Below are positions 1 through 13,869 of a DNA stretch of 64,000 nucleotides, piece by piece; position 1 is the stretch's first letter, and each line of letters starts with the position of its first letter. Origin of the DNA: Tamarix chinensis (lineage: Eukaryota > Streptophyta > Magnoliopsida > Caryophyllales > Tamaricaceae); the NCBI GenBank assembly GCA_030549775.1, contig CM060174.1, forward strand, positions 19,186,193 to 19,250,192, given 5' to 3'. The notes under the pieces were generated by a model that ran no database searches, was not told the origin of the DNA, and saw only the letters and a list, made by a program, of their open reading frames with translations. A program made the translations under genes and the position numbers.

Positions 1-3000
1 GTGAATTTTAATAAGTATGGAGGAGAAAAAATAAATGATGGATACCTCAGAGGAAGAGGTGAATTCGATAACTATATTCATAGAAATAGCTAATCAATGG
101 TTGATGGTTTATTTCTTTTAGTATAATCTAATCCTGAACATCTATTTCCCTAATCTAATAGTAATAAAATGTTCTCAGTTCTCATTTGATCTTACACACA
201 CACACACACACACACACATACAAACACACACACAACTTTATCTCATTTTATTTTTACTTTTCAAAACAAAAGTATAGAGTGAACAAGGCAGGAACTAATG
301 ATGTTGACAACATCTCCACTCATTTTTCTATACATAATCATCTCCATTAACCGACGTACACCCACCCTTACAACCTCTATCCACAACACTTCCATCCAAC
401 TTGAAAATTTTCCACTCAAGTTAAAAGTGACTTTAACAATAACGAATTGCCACTTCTCCAGTGTTATCAGTTTATTCACTCCCAACTCCCTTTTTTTATT
501 TTTCTTTTTCAACCCCTAATATCTCTAAGAGTCTAAACTAATGATAGATATGCTAAGTTTATTCCTTTAATCATTTTTTCTTCATGGCATATCGGTCATA
601 TTGGTCTTCTTGGTAGCTATGTTCAATGAGTTCTTGTTGTTCTATAGTCCCCTCACTTACTAAACAATGAAATTGCACACCATTGAGTTAGTTTTTTGTA
701 GTTTGGATCATAAAACAATGTTATGTGAAACTTAATATAGATATTAGAAGCATGCTACCAAACCTTTGCTAGCAAAGCACCAATAATATTAAAGATTTGT
801 GTTTTAAAATAAATTATCAAAAGAACTTTACCTAGTTTGTTATTCAAAGTGGAAGAATGTTAGGATTCAAGGTAATGTAAGGATGACTATGGATGACCTA
901 GAATGGTGGAAAACAAAAAGAAGTGTATTAAAAGGTTAATTTAGGTGGGGAGTATCAAGAAACACATCCATGTTGACGAGTATTGAAGACAAATCAACAA
1001 CGTACTATTAGAGAGTAACAATTGGAGACCCATATTGATCATCACACCAACATGGGTGGGTTGCGTTGATAATGACATAAAGGACATGTATCGATGCTAT
1101 TATTGATGGGTCTAAGTCTGTCTCATTTTTTTTTAAACTTAATTTGAACCATATCTTTTGGAGATGTCGATGATGCCTATATTTTATATCTTTTAGTTGG
1201 TTCTATGATGTTGCTAACCCATATAAATGATGGTGCTAACCCAACTCTTGTGGTATATGAGGGCATAGAAGAGAACAAAAAGCTTAATGAAGAGGATTTC
1301 AACTTGGGACCCTACCAAGGGTGTGAGGATTAAAACTACAGGGAGAGTGTAAGGATTTAGGTCTAGAGTTTATATTTAGGAAGTCTCTTATAGATAAATC
1401 TCTTTGAGAATTTCTTACTGCTCTAGATTTTGGGGTTAGATATTGGGAAATCTCAATTAGAAATGATGATTCTTTAATTGAGTGGATTAATCGGGATGGT
1501 TTCTCTTGATAATCTTGAATAAAAAATGGACAGGTTGATTGTTTCATGATTCTTTGTAATTAATTGAGATGATAGTAATAAAAGTATGAAGTTTTGACAT
1601 ACTTGTTTTGGTTCTTACTATTACATTATTCTTCGATGTTTTGGTTTTAGGGTTCATGGTTTTCTATCAAGAAGGTTCCCTATATGGAGTAGGGATAGAC
1701 ATGGATGTCACAACACTAGAGTAATAATTTTTTTTATAATCCTATAGATAATATTAAGCACTTCCATAGATAGACAAAAGTGGTGTATGTCCTGATAGTC
1801 ATAGGGTAGTAGGAATGGAATTGGGTTTTGGGGATAAGAACTAGTTTTGAAGATTGGAGTGGTTAACGGGGATCAAAGATAGTTTATAGGGCACTAGAGA
1901 ATAGATTGAGAATTAGGACAGAGATAGGCATTTGATCCTTTTGGAGAGTAGGGTGATGGTTCCTCAATAAGAAAAAAAAATGGAAGAATCTAGGTGAACT
2001 TAGGACTTAATTTGCTTTTATTGGGGTTCAAGATTATGATGGGATCTTCATCTCTCCCCATTATCATCCTTATTCACCAACACCTCCATCACCATCATAA
2101 CTATAGTTGGAAATTGTTCGGGTTGGGTCACTATCGATTATATGATGATCATGTCATTGTAGATAATACTAAATCATTTTGTCGGATTGGGATGGGTTTT
2201 ATTCGGAACAACTTAAGGTAGGATAATCTTGGGCATTCTAAATTTCCATATTAGTTTGAGTTGAGATTAGATAAATTCATATTTGATTAAAATAAGGTTG
2301 TTCTATTATTGGTTCTCATTCAAGTTGGGCTTAGGCAAGTTAGATTATTACATTTTTAGGTCAAGTTAGGATTGATTTTGGGTCATTTCATATTTGAGTC
2401 TTAATTGCTTCATTTTTTATTTATTCTTAGACAACATTAAAAGATAATTATTTTTGAGATCTCTTGTTTTAATTTATCTTATTCTTATATATTCATTGTT
2501 TTAGGCACTTATAATATTATTTTTTTTATTATTCCATCTTTAGAGGTGTATTGGGCATTTCAAAATTAAAACATTTTTGAGTCAAATCACTTTCCTCTTT
2601 ATGTTAAGGTATAAATTATAATTCATACTCATTATAAGATAAGTTATATCATGTTTGAGTATTATTTTAGTTATTATATATAAGGTATAGACACTAACAT
2701 TCAGTACCTAAGGCTAAAAAATTTAGTTGATGTGCTTTTGTAATAAAATTGATAAATATATCCCCCTATTTGATTAGATTTTTTTTTATGATGCAATCTC
2801 CCATTTTTTTTATATATACATATACATAATTGTTCCATATATTTTAAATATTAGATTTAGTATTCTAATCAATAATAACAAATATATTTTGAATAACTAA
2901 ATAAACAAAGATTATATAATATTAATTTTAAGCTATAGAGATAATTGGTTCATATCATAGCCGATGTTTGAGATTGAGTTTCTAGATCGTGGGCTTGAAG

Positions 3001-5756
3001 ACTTGGTCAAAACTTTTGATTGACTTGATTAATTAAAATGTGTTGGATATCACTTTTGGCCCAAGGGCATGTTTTATAGTCACCAAGCATAAAATTGTAA
3101 TAATTATTTTTTCAACCCAAACATCATATTATATTATTAACTAGTTGGGCTAATCAATAACTTGACCTTATCTTTTAGGTTAATGTATTGAGTTGGTTTC
3201 AATTGTTTAGTTGGGTTATGTAGTGCATCGTGCCTCATAAGCTATAATGCTCCTTATCAATTTTTATTACATACGATTAAAACTATGTATTTTGTATTTT
3301 GGTATTTGGTTTAGCCTAGGGTTGGGATAAATTATATGCATATATTTTTTCTTATTATGTCATTTAGAATTGGCATAGTTGTACACTCAATTTAGTGAAT
3401 GAATGTTATGGGCCATTAATTTTTCTTCTCTCTTTTCTTTGCCTCCTTGTGAGAAATTTTTTGTTGGAGAAATAATGTCAAAGGTGCTTGAAAATAATAT
3501 CTCACTTTAATCTTAGTCCATATCTTGAGTTTAGAAAGGTTTATTGATAGGCACGAATTATGTCAATCATATAGACTTTAACATGAAGATTTAGTGTGAT
3601 TATATGATGACTTCTTTTTATAATTTAGTTGAATTGTTCTTGTTTACTACTATTGATCAAATTTTGTATGCATTTCAAGAAAATGGGATCAAAAAGACCT
3701 AAAATGTAATAGCTACAACAAAATGGAAGTACACACAAGTGCTCAAAGTATAAAAAGGAAAAAAGACTTGAAAATCCAACCATGATTAAATTTGAATTTG
3801 GAAAATTTTTGAACATGAAAGTTATATAATTTTTTTTCATTTTTCCAAATCATCAAATATTTTCTCAATAAGAGTTCAAATGAAGAAGTAGTGGCCTAAA
3901 TACATCACTTGGGGAAAGCTAATGTAGAGCTCGTTGACACGGCCCTACCATGTTGATTTAAACAGCTATGTCGAGGGGCGATCACGTATTGATAAGCCTT
4001 TTTTTCATTCAAATTGGGAGAAGATATGGATAGGAAAAAAAGACAAAAATTTTAGAAGCACTAAATATAGACCTAGGGTTCTTTATTTAGCATCACTTAA
4101 TCTAATATCACCACCAATTTATCCACAATCTTCCATCTATTAATCTCAATTTTTTTCCCCGTTCGGACGAATAGAATAGTAAATTCCTCATCTTGAATGA
4201 AGTAGGTATTGTGTTTTTAATTTGGATTTTATTATTTTTTAATTGATACAATTATCTATGTTTAAGATGTTTAGCTTAATTAAATTCATGATTGGCTAAT
4301 TGATCTATGCCTAGATGAAGGGAAATCCCCTAATCTGGATGTGTTGAGAACTTGAACTTTACCCAATCTAATTCCTTGTCATATTTGTTGTGCTAATTAT
4401 TTAATTGTTATAATGGAAAATTTGATTACTTTTCTATTATTATTTAGAAAAACCTGATAAGATTCAAGAGATGAGTTAGAGTGAGCTCCATTAGCCACAA
4501 AGTCAAGAGATGTTAGTTCTCCTCTACAACTAAAAAAAGAGAGAATATGATACATAATAATGCATTACCTATATTTAATTTATACTGTAGATAGATTAAT
4601 CTTAATAGAAAATTAGGGATAGTGGCTCAAGAGATCATTACACTACATACTTTGGTTGGCATTCTTGACAATGTGTTTTGATTTGGGATTTGGGGTTAAT
4701 ATTCTGTCACATTGGGGTTAAGGGGATTGTCCGAAACCTTAGCATTTTCTCTAACTGAATTTCACATATTCTTATATTATATTTGGATTTCATTTGTACA
4801 TTTTCTTTTCATTTAGAGTTGCATATCATCTACCCCCTATCGTTAGTCTAGACATAACATATCTTTTCACCATCCTATTGCTCATTTTCTAGTACCTATG
4901 GGATAGACCTTGAATGCTACTTCAACACCGTGAACTTGTGATTAAAATTCATCATTTATGGTGGAAGCTATTTTTTCTCTTTACCCCCAACTCTTTAATG
5001 TTCTTCCAACTCACTTTGGTAGTGAGTTGAATTTGATTAATATTTTCCATATTCATGAGTTTTCCTTCAGGGATCCTCATTATTACAAGCATATTCACAA
5101 TAGTTACATCACATAAATATCATTACAAGTATGTAATAATATTTGATAAAATGGGTTATGTTGATAGAAGATAATAGGACATCACTTTAGTTGGTGATCT
5201 AATGTTATTCATTCATGTTTAATAAGAAGGTATACGGGAGTGTAGCTAGTGAGAAACAATATTGATATTGAGAATTAAGAATTAACATTTTCATAAAAAG
5301 CTATGATAGTTTCATAAAACTATTATATTAGTTTCATAAACTAAAATAAGTGGTCTCCTTAGAAATATTAAGTGGGTTAATAAGCGGATGCTAGTATTTT
5401 CATTAGAAATTTAGAGTAACTTCATAAGCTATAATTTTTTTTTGTAAGAGTAAAATATTATATCCAAGGCTATAGAATTGATCTACTTGACCTAAAAAAC
5501 CCCTAAACTTAGCACTCTTTGTAGAGTTATTACATATAGATGACATAACGAATGAAATTTAAGTAGCTATCCTTTTTAGATCCCACCTTACATTTGTGAA
5601 AATACATGCATTTCTAGCTTTCCACACCTCATAAATACTAATAGATCATAAATATATAGTGAGAAACAATATATTCATAAGCTATAATTATTAGTTTCAT
5701 AAGATGAAGTAATATCATTAGAAACATAGAGTGGTATTATTAGAATATTAGAGTCT
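1..5756. other. AT-rich intergenic DNA without a recognised gene
   Basis: I see no convincing coding region, RNA gene or intact transposon here. Short open frames (around 261-512, 1299-1547, 1994-2221, 3625-3840 and 3934-4143) lack recognisable motifs and are what AT-rich DNA yields by chance. There is a CA-dinucleotide microsatellite at 194-218 followed by impure CA repeats to about 235. Between 5260 and 5750 the phrase TTTCATAAACTA/TTCATAAGCTATAA recurs several times, a weak degenerate repeat. Between 2170 and 2460 there are loose repeats of a GGGTCATTT-like phrase that also appears near 10.6 kb and, inverted, near 25.7 and 29.7 kb; this may be an old dispersed repeat. Confidence 0.6.
194..218. 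repeat. (AC)n dinucleotide microsatellite
   Basis: About twelve uninterrupted AC units, followed by CATACAAACACACACACA. A simple repeat, expected to be length-polymorphic. Confidence 0.9.
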
Positions 5757-6500
5757 TGATGTAGGAGCATCCATAGATGATCCTTAATATGAAAGTGATT
5801 TGTCATACTTGATTATGGAATCAATCACATTATATGTCTTTGATAATAATAATATGAATAACCTTGATGATGTTATTTTAAGTCATTCTTGCAGGTATGT
5901 AACATATTTGCAGGAAGAAGATCAAACCATTTAAGAGGTAACGATACATAATATTTTCAAGTGTTACTAGCTATTACAAAGGAAGATATTATGCATGAAA
6001 GTCAACTCTACAAGTCAAGAAGTCTTAAGCAACATTTCAAGTCAACATTATTGTTTTGATTAGGATTCTTGTTAGTTATTTTCATGTAGTAATTGGCTTA
6101 CTTTGTTTGTAATAGTCTTTGTTGATTCATATATTATATAGGATATAATTGCATTATGAATACTAGTATATGTGCTCGTTATCCATTTATGTGTCATGTG
6201 GCTAACTTAGTGTGCTAGTTAGCAATATAAAGCTCCTTTATATAAGGTATGTTGCCGACACTTTTAACATGTTGATGGTTGAGTATATTAAAATATAATA
6301 TGAGAAAATCACTTATTTAATTCTCTCTTTGTGATTGAATAGTTCTTTCTAAGAATACTTGGAGTAATATTAGATGGGTGACATTAAGTTCTTGCTAAGT
6401 CCTTTGAGTTCTTTCTTAATTATTTATAACTTCTTGCTTGAATATCTTCATTCCTTCTCCTAATTTGGGCAGCACTTAATCCTAAATATTCTTCAATCAC
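5757..6500 (+). mobile_element. Decayed solo-like LTR related to element A
   Basis: The segment begins TGATGTAGGAGCATC, the same first 15 bases as the 3' LTR of element A at 21431. At about 5883-5935 it matches the A LTR again, around a stretch that translates as SCRYVTYLQEED and then stops; the A 3' LTR encodes SCKYVTYLQGED at the equivalent place. A TATA-like TTTATATAAGG lies near 6236. The remainder has diverged beyond alignment by eye. No internal retrotransposon domains flank it, so it is either a solo LTR or a truncated end. The 3' boundary is uncertain (candidates near 6500-6515, after ATTCTTCAATCACA), and I could not find a target duplication of the left flank AGTCT. Confidence 0.55.
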
Positions 6501-6605
6501 ATAATTCTTCAACATACTTTGAAGACTTGTGTCAAGTATAGTTTGAATTGGTTTAGTTGTATAATTTTTATTTTCTTATTAGAGCTACCAACATTTGTTG
6601 TTATT

Positions 6606-6709
6606 ATTTCAATTACTACTACTACTACTAATACGACTACTACTACTACTAATGTTATTATTATTATTGCTATTGAGGGCCAAAGTCCTAATATGTTTAT
6701 TTCAATTAT

Positions 6710-6783
<74 letters not shown>

Positions 6784-6842
6784 ATGTTATTATTATTATT
6801 GCTATTGAGGGCCAAAGTCCTAATATGTTTTTATTTCGATTA

Positions 6843-6884
<42 letters not shown>

Positions 6885-7012
6885 CATCCTTATTATTAGT
6901 AGTATTAGTATTATTATTATTTCAAAGTAGGGTTGAAACCCTACTTTACATAATTTTCAATTTATACTATTATTATTGTTGTTGTTGTTGTTATTTCGTA
7001 CTACTATTATCG

Positions 7013-7088
<76 letters not shown>

Positions 7089-7225
7089 TATTATTATGAT
7101 TATTATTATTAATAGTATTATTATTATTTCAAAGTAGGGTCGAAACCCTACTTTACATTATTTTCAATTTATACTATTATTATTATTATTGTTATTGTTA
7201 TTTCGTATTACTATTATCGTATTTA

Positions 7226-7265
<40 letters not shown>

Positions 7266-7430
7266 AATTAGTAGTATTAATATTAGTATTAATTTAGGTG
7301 AAGAGTCGAAGACCTTATTTCACCATTTATTTCAAATTATATTATTATTATTATTATTTGTATTATTATTATTATTATTATCATCATCATCATCATTATT
7401 ATTACTTTTAGTATTAATATTATTATTAGG
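6606..7430. repeat. Compound (ACT)n / (TTA)n / (CAT)n microsatellite with internal duplications
   Basis: An (ACT)n run of about 24 units lies at roughly 6710-6783, TTA/ATT runs at 6842-6884, 7015-7060 and 7230-7264, and a CAT run at 7060-7086. The phrase GCTATTGAGGGCCAAAGTCC occurs twice (about 6669 and 6802), showing a local duplication of about 133 bp. A second block containing a perfect 10-bp hairpin occurs at 6924-6947 and again at 7131-7154, a duplication of about 207 bp. All of this lies inside LTR copy a. Confidence 0.85.
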
Positions 7431-7974
7431 GTAAAACCTTCAAACCTTATATTATCATCTTTTAAAATATTACTATTATTACTTTTATCTTTAGAAAAAT
7501 TAGTATGTAGTTAGTGTTATTATTATATTATTATTATATCTACAACCCTAATATTAGCATAAAGTTGGAAATAATGGTATTTTGGTAGGAGGGAATCTAA
7601 TCTTTAGTTTTTCCCTCTTATAGGAAAGACTAGTCAAAATCCTAAGAAGGTGTAGGAGCGTACTCCAAGACCGGTATCGTATTAGGTAAGGGTGTAGCTA
7701 AGGCCTTATGTATGTAATGTTTTTTGTATGCCATGTGCTATGTTATGTGATGTATCTCATGTGTATTGTTATAACTATTTTATGTGTAGTGTGGCTTGGA
7801 GTTGAGTTATATTCATGTGTTACTTTATAGCATGTGTATAATATGTATAAGATGTGGTTATGATGTGATATGATGTGACCCTTTAAGACATGCATGCTAG
7901 GTTATGTAATATGATGATATGGAGTGAAATGATGTGGAGTTGACCTAAATGTTGCATGACCATGAGTGGAAGAA

Positions 7975-8200
7975 TCTAGGGTTTTGCATGGAGAATTCTA
8001 GGGTTATGTATGGAAGAATCAAGGGTTTTGTATAGAAGAATCTAGGGTTTTGCATAGAGGGATCTAGGGTTTTGTATGGATGGATCTGGGGTTTGCATGG
8101 GAGATTCTAAGTACGTAGGGAAGAATTTAGGGTTCACATGGGTGAAACTAGGGTTTCACATGGGAGTTTTAGGGTTTGCATGAAAAAGTTTGAAGGGTTG
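7975..8200 (+). repeat. AGGGTTT-type minisatellite inside LTR copy a
   Basis: About nine degenerate units of roughly 20-27 bp with the core TCTAGGGTTTTGCATGGA. The core contains the plant telo-box-like AGGGTTT. An equivalent but diverged array lies on the minus strand in copy b (35580-35970), and a short one in copy d (53330-53410). Confidence 0.7.
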
Positions 8201-8789
8201 CATGGGATGTGTAGAGTCTGCATGGGGGTTAATTTTACATATGAAAATTTGATTTGGGATGTAAGGAAGGTAATGGAAGTGTTGTTTGGGTTTTTGAACA
8301 CTTTAGATGAAAAATAGTATGTGGGATGGTATAAGGGTGCATAGGAGACCAGCTAGGGTTTGGTGTGGCTACTTAGGGTTTCGTGGTCACTCATGTACTT
8401 GGTGAGTGAAGTGTGATGATGAGGGTGAAATCTATGGGTTGTGATGTGTGGAGTGTTATAATGATTTGGGTTGTGTGAGGTGGAGTAGGATAGGCCACTT
8501 AGGCCTAAATTAGGGTTTCGGAATAAAACTCTAGAGTGCGACGATGAGTGGACTTGGAAGTGCAAGGTAGTGTGCCTTGACCCACATACATGGGAAATGG
8601 GCTCTAGTGTGAGTTAGGGTAAGGAGGCAAGGATGTCGGGTCCTTTTGGTAAATAAGTGTAGAGGGAGTTAGTTATGCATGTCTAGGGTTAAAATTCTGA
8701 ATAAGCCACTTAAGACATTAATCATGTAAAGTAAAAGATTATTGAGCCGGGACCAAGCCGATCCACTTATTAGGAATAATGGTTAGGGT

Positions 8790-9105
8790 GTTCCACCCTA
8801 TAAGTGTCCGATCCACCGGCTATAATAGTGGTCAGAAGCTTTATGCCCTGTGTGTTTCCAGCTCACCGGTTATAATAGTGGGGGATCCCGAGTTCAATAA
8901 ACCAAACCTGAGTTTGCCAAGACACATAAAAGACACTAAGTACTTACAGTCGAACACCATGCGAGAAGGAGTCAAACCAATCCACCAGTAAGGAATAGTG
9001 GTTAGGGCATCCCGCCCTATATGTTACCGATCCACCTACTATAATAGTGGTTAGGTGCATGTTGCCCTATATGTTACCGGTCCACCGGCTATAATAGTAG
9101 GGTTC
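8790..9105 (+). repeat. TCCACCGG-CTATAATAGTGG repeat block, copy a
   Basis: Four or five degenerate copies of a unit of about 60 bp built around (GG)TCCACCGGCTATAATAGTGG, followed by a phrase such as GTTAGGGCATCCCGCCCTATATGTTACC. The same block is found at 46040-46205, 53985-54310 and, inverted, 62770-63230. Each unit can fold with CCAC pairing to GTGG. Confidence 0.8.
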
Positions 9106-12103
9106 TCGTACTCGTATAGATTGATAAATGGTAGTGTGAAACGGGTTTTAATAAGAGATTAATTAATATATTAATCCAGACTATAAATGGACTTTTGTAT
9201 ATTTACTTGAATGATCGTATGCTATTATATTATCATGTTAGACTATATGTTGTTGTATGTTAATCTTAGTGCACGTTTACCTTACGTAGCATACTGATAA
9301 CCCTTTTTATGGGTACTACTCATTCCCACGAGTAGATGGCCCTTCTGACTTTGTGTAGGTGGGTGATGTCTATTTTGCTGCCTTTGATGTTCATGAGGCA
9401 TCAGGTGAGGCCGAGTGTTGATCATGTATTTGGCTCATGGGCCCTCATTATATTTTTCTATGTCTTTATGTTATTCATATTTGTATTGGGTTTTCCCAAG
9501 CTTAATTCTTAACGTTTGTAGACTTATTTTCTTTTTAGGAACTCCGACTTTGTGCTCTGGATTATGATTAGTTTTCATGCACTCTAATTTCTATTTTACA
9601 GTCGTTTAAAACCTATTTGAAGTCTTGATTAGATTTGATTTATATTAATTATTAAATTCATTTTAACCTTAGCACTTGGTACCAGAACCGTCGAAGTGAA
9701 CCGATCTGGTACTAAGTATGGCGGTGACATCCCCGAAATTCACAGGTTTTAATTTAATTGCTTCCATTTTAATAAAAAAAATAGTGAATTTTGGAGTGTT
9801 ACACTACTAATATGTGATTAGCCAACTACTTCTTTGATCTTCTAGGAAGATAAAAGTCTCAATTGTCTAGTACTTAGATAATAAGGTTATCAACTTGTGG
9901 TAAACCCAAGCTTTTGATTATTTTATGCATGCCTAGTAAATTAAGTGTTTGAGGTGTGTCTTTTGAAATATTTATATGATTCCTTTTGAGGTTTGTATAT
10001 TTCTATCTTGAGTTAGATTTATTTGCATTATTGTTATCTTATTGTGAATTTTGAGGTTTGCATATTTATGTCTTGGGTTATAGGTGTTGGAAGTACATAT
10101 ACAGTGCTTCTTGAGGCTTGTATAGTTATGTTTTGAGTTACAAATGCCGAATGTGTACATTTTGAGACTTTTTGAGTGCTTATATATTACCGTTTGGTGT
10201 TTGTATATTTGTATCTTGAAAGGGAACTAATATTTACATTATTATTATTTTATGGTACTAGATGACATGGAACTAATATTTAGATGATGTAGTATAGTTT
10301 GACTCTTTTTTTCCCTCTACCTTTCATCATATACATTAGTGTTGTTATCAATTGATAATGTATATACATTAAAAAAAAAACAATATACACCTCAAAAAAG
10401 TATATTGTTTCTAGATTTTGATATAAATATCGGGTTATATTAGTTATATATATGTATAATCTTTCACATTTGTGAGGTTTTGAAAATTTTGAATAATTTT
10501 AGTTATGGATTAATATTAATTTTTTGGTAGGTACAAAATTGAATGTTTTTAGATTTATTATTTTGTGGGTTGTATCATATTTCAGACAAATAACGGATCG
10601 TGTTGGGTCATTTTAGATTTGTAGATTTTTTATGTTATATTGAGTTTCGGATAAGTAATGAATCGAGTCTATTTCAAACATATGAATTATTGACTTATAT
10701 AAGACATCACATATGTAATGGGATTGGGTCATATATATTTTGACCTCTTTAGAGAAGAATGTTGGATTGGATTTCAAAAGAATTTTGGTTCAACTCTTAT
10801 CAACTATAACTACAATTACTATCATTATTATTGTTACCATTATTTGTAGTAGAATTATCATTAGTTTATAATGGTAGTGGTGTGTCTTAATTATGAAAAT
10901 ATTTTTAAAAATTGGAAATTAATTTCGAAAAAGATTTGTACTTACAAAAAAAAAAGACTTGTTTTATTTTTAAAAAACTGAAAAGAAAAAAAATTATCAA
11001 AATACCATGATGGGCCCATAGTCGTTGTTCGAGCTGCTTTTGCAACCGGCTCGACAATTATTTGTTTGAATTATCTTAGGTATTTGTGCAATTTATAATT
11101 CAATTATTTTAAGCAATAATTTAGAATACTTTGTTAAATTATTGAATAATATTCTAGTGCTATCTAGCCTTTATGGACGTCAACTGGCCTACTGTTTTCG
11201 GTTGCTACAATAAATATACACGACCCATAATCTAATATTTGTTGACCAAATGGTGACATACTATTAAAGATTATTAAAATAAATAAAAGATAAGCCATAA
11301 AAGAAGAAGAAAAGCAATAATAATAGTAGACTTATTTACACATCCAAAATCATACAAGAATGACCTGTAACTGACGCAATCTCCTATTACGTTAATTATG
11401 CCAGAAACTCGGTTGTACTCTATGTGATATGTGCATGGTTCTTAATATTTCAATTATAAAATTAAATAAAATTTAAAAATATAATGCTATAAAATTATGA
11501 TATTATGATATATTATTAAAATAATGAATAAAATATTAAATATTTTATTAGATAAGATAATTTAACAAAAAATCAAATCAAATATTCTAAACAATGGATC
11601 AAAATTTTTAGATATCAAATAGAATTTTGGAATTTTAATTTCTTTACAAATCTCAAAACACAAATTGGAGGATACTTCATACGCTTTTTAACTTCTCGTT
11701 GTGCTCCTGTTGTTGATATTAATCATTAACGGTTGCGATTACCGGTAAATTATAATTGTTGAATGCAGCTATTGTAGTCATAAAATATAACTATTGTAAT
11801 TGAATTTGAATATAACAATATCGTCCACTATATATTACCATTACCATAATCCTTATGTATAAAAAGATACACGCGCGATACATAATCATTTATATATACT
11901 GTTGTAACAATCAGTATATATTGTTTTGTACAAATACACCTTATTTATCAAAATCTGAATTTATTTACTTATCACTTTATAACACGTTACGTTTCATTAA
12001 ATATATTCACCTGTATTTTTCTTATTAGGCGGCCCCCCGTAATGTCACCGCACCCTAAGAGAATCATTCTTTTGTGACATAGGCCCGTAGTGCAACTTCT
12101 GGG

Positions 12104-12326
12104 CACGTGACGTACCCGTGTGGAACATGTCTTTGATTAGTTAATTAATATGATTAACTACTTCATGTGCATGATGTAAGATCATCTAGACTAAGCACTT
12201 GCATGATTCATCCATTGTGACTAAGAGAGGATTTGATTATTTAATTAATATACATATCAGGGGATATTCAGTGCAGGCGGCAGAGGCCGTGATGATGCAG
12301 GACTAATCTTCTCTGCGTTATATAAG
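12104..12326 (+). promoter_or_regulatory. Orphan promoter-like segment (G-box and TATA)
   Basis: CACGTG (12104-12109) overlaps TGACGT (12108-12113), a G-box/ACGT-type element as found in many plant promoters. About 210 bp further on is TATATAAG (12319-12326). The segment from 12030 is visibly richer in G+C than its surroundings. I find no open reading frame in the next kilobase, so if it is active it would drive a non-coding or spliced transcript with small exons. It may equally be chance. Confidence 0.2.
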
Positions 12327-13187
12327 TGGTTTGGTTGAAATATTGATACATTTAAATAAATATGTTTCAATTCTTTGTCTGTTTGCTAATATTCAGAAAA
12401 TAATTAGTAATAAATTATATAACTTGAATCAACATACTAATTTATCAGCATCCTAATTATTTGTGTTCTAGGAGCATAATTTTGTGGTACAGATATGAAT
12501 ATATTAGTTGACGTTTCAATGGTTATACTCTGAATTATTCAAGTGCAAGACCAATTGTAGCCCCAAAAAAGAAAAGAATAGTAGAATAATGTCTAGTTTT
12601 CATACCATTATTTTTTTCTATTTTACAATCTCGCATAATAGACAATATTCGATTAACAAGTGTAGCTCCTATGTTTCATAGTAGTAAAGTAATATTATAA
12701 TACTATTGTTATTACATTTAGAAACTTTTTATCTATCAAAGAAATCAATAACAAAACAATACTATACAATATATATTGACAAAGCATCTACTATTTGAAT
12801 TATTGGTCGCTTGTCGATATAGTTATAAAATTTACTGCCTAAATGTTGTGAATATTTTATAGAAATCTATAGTTTTAAAAGATAAAACATAGAGAGAAAT
12901 ATGATAACTAATTTAAAGAGTATCTAATTACAAGAAAATTGTAAACTCCTATAAATTTGTACTATACAAAACTTAATATGATTTTTTTATTGTAAATGTA
13001 CTAAATAAGAAATGTTTTTTTTTTTAAAGAGAGAAATTAAAACAAACATTATCATGTAAAGAAGCATCATTATCCACAAATGTTTAAATATTAACCATGG
13101 TAGGGAACATAAAGACACAAAGAACAATATATGTTATATACAAAAAGGATATTGGAGATAAAAACAAATGAGTTTGATGTATATAAT

Positions 13188-13212
13188 AATAAATAAATAA
13201 ATAAATAAATAA
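13188..13212. repeat. (AAAT)n microsatellite
   Basis: Six or so uninterrupted AAAT units. Confidence 0.85.
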
Positions 13213-13869
13213 TTTAAACTTTCTACATATGAGAAGTGTTTTTTTAGCTATAGGGAGAAAATTTCTAATGAATGTGTTTTATGAGTGCATCTGAAAAATA
13301 TTAAGAAGCACATATTGTACCTAATTGAGTAAACTAATTATTTTATAAGAAAAATACAATAAATATAAAGTATGGTAGATTATGAATTATGGATGTCATT
13401 TGGTATATATAATATGACTTACTAAGGGAATTAAACTTCCAAGAATTTTTTTTTTTTTTGGAAGTATGTGGTTGAGGATATTATGTATATGTGTTTGATT
13501 TGCTAAAGGAAATAAGAGAGAAAGTTATACTGATTTTTTTTAGTTATGTGTGAAAGAAAAATGAAATAGAGAGATAAACTATTATTACTAAGGTAGCCCT
13601 TTGTAAATATTTACTTTATAAAAGGCATAGGAGGAGCATAAAAATAAGGTCCAACTTACTTTTGACATTTTCAGGTACTGTGTACCAAATAACATTAAAA
13701 TCCATACTTTGTGGAAAGCTCAACTTCCTCATCCTAATTCCCTTGTACCAAACAAGGCATACCATATCAACAGAGGAGGAATATCCAATGCAAATCACCT
13801 TTTGGTGAGAACTTGTAAACTTTTAATTTGAATTGTTAGATCAAAGGTAAATGGTTGAGATAACAAAAA

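Larger units (their letters stand above)
6590..9803 (+). mobile_element. Family-1 long LTR, copy a (5' end unclear)
   Basis: The 3' end is clear: CCTTAGCACTTGGTACC, the stem-loop, GGCGGTGACATCCCCGAA, then AGTGAATTTTGGAGTGTTACA ending at 9803. This matches the LTR end at 46885 and 55016. Going upstream it holds, in the same order as copy d (50106-55016), the TCCACCGGCTATAATAGTGG blocks (about 8790-9105), an AGGGTTTTGCATGG minisatellite (about 7975-8200), the phrase GTAGGAGCGTACTCCAAG (about 7651), and a long TTA/ACT microsatellite zone (6600-7430). The expected LTR start (TGTAAT..CCCCAAAA) and the pyrimidine-rich 5' part are not visible, so the copy is 5'-truncated or rearranged. The ORFs it contains are low complexity and not genes. 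Confidence 0.75.

Noticed and set aside
6519..6930. Poly-Thr/poly-Leu open frames
   Set aside because: They are translations of ACT and TTA microsatellites.
7975..8200. Interstitial telomere repeat
   Set aside because: AGGGTTT is present only once per 20-27-bp unit and not as tandem TTTAGGG, so it is a minisatellite with a telo-box-like core.
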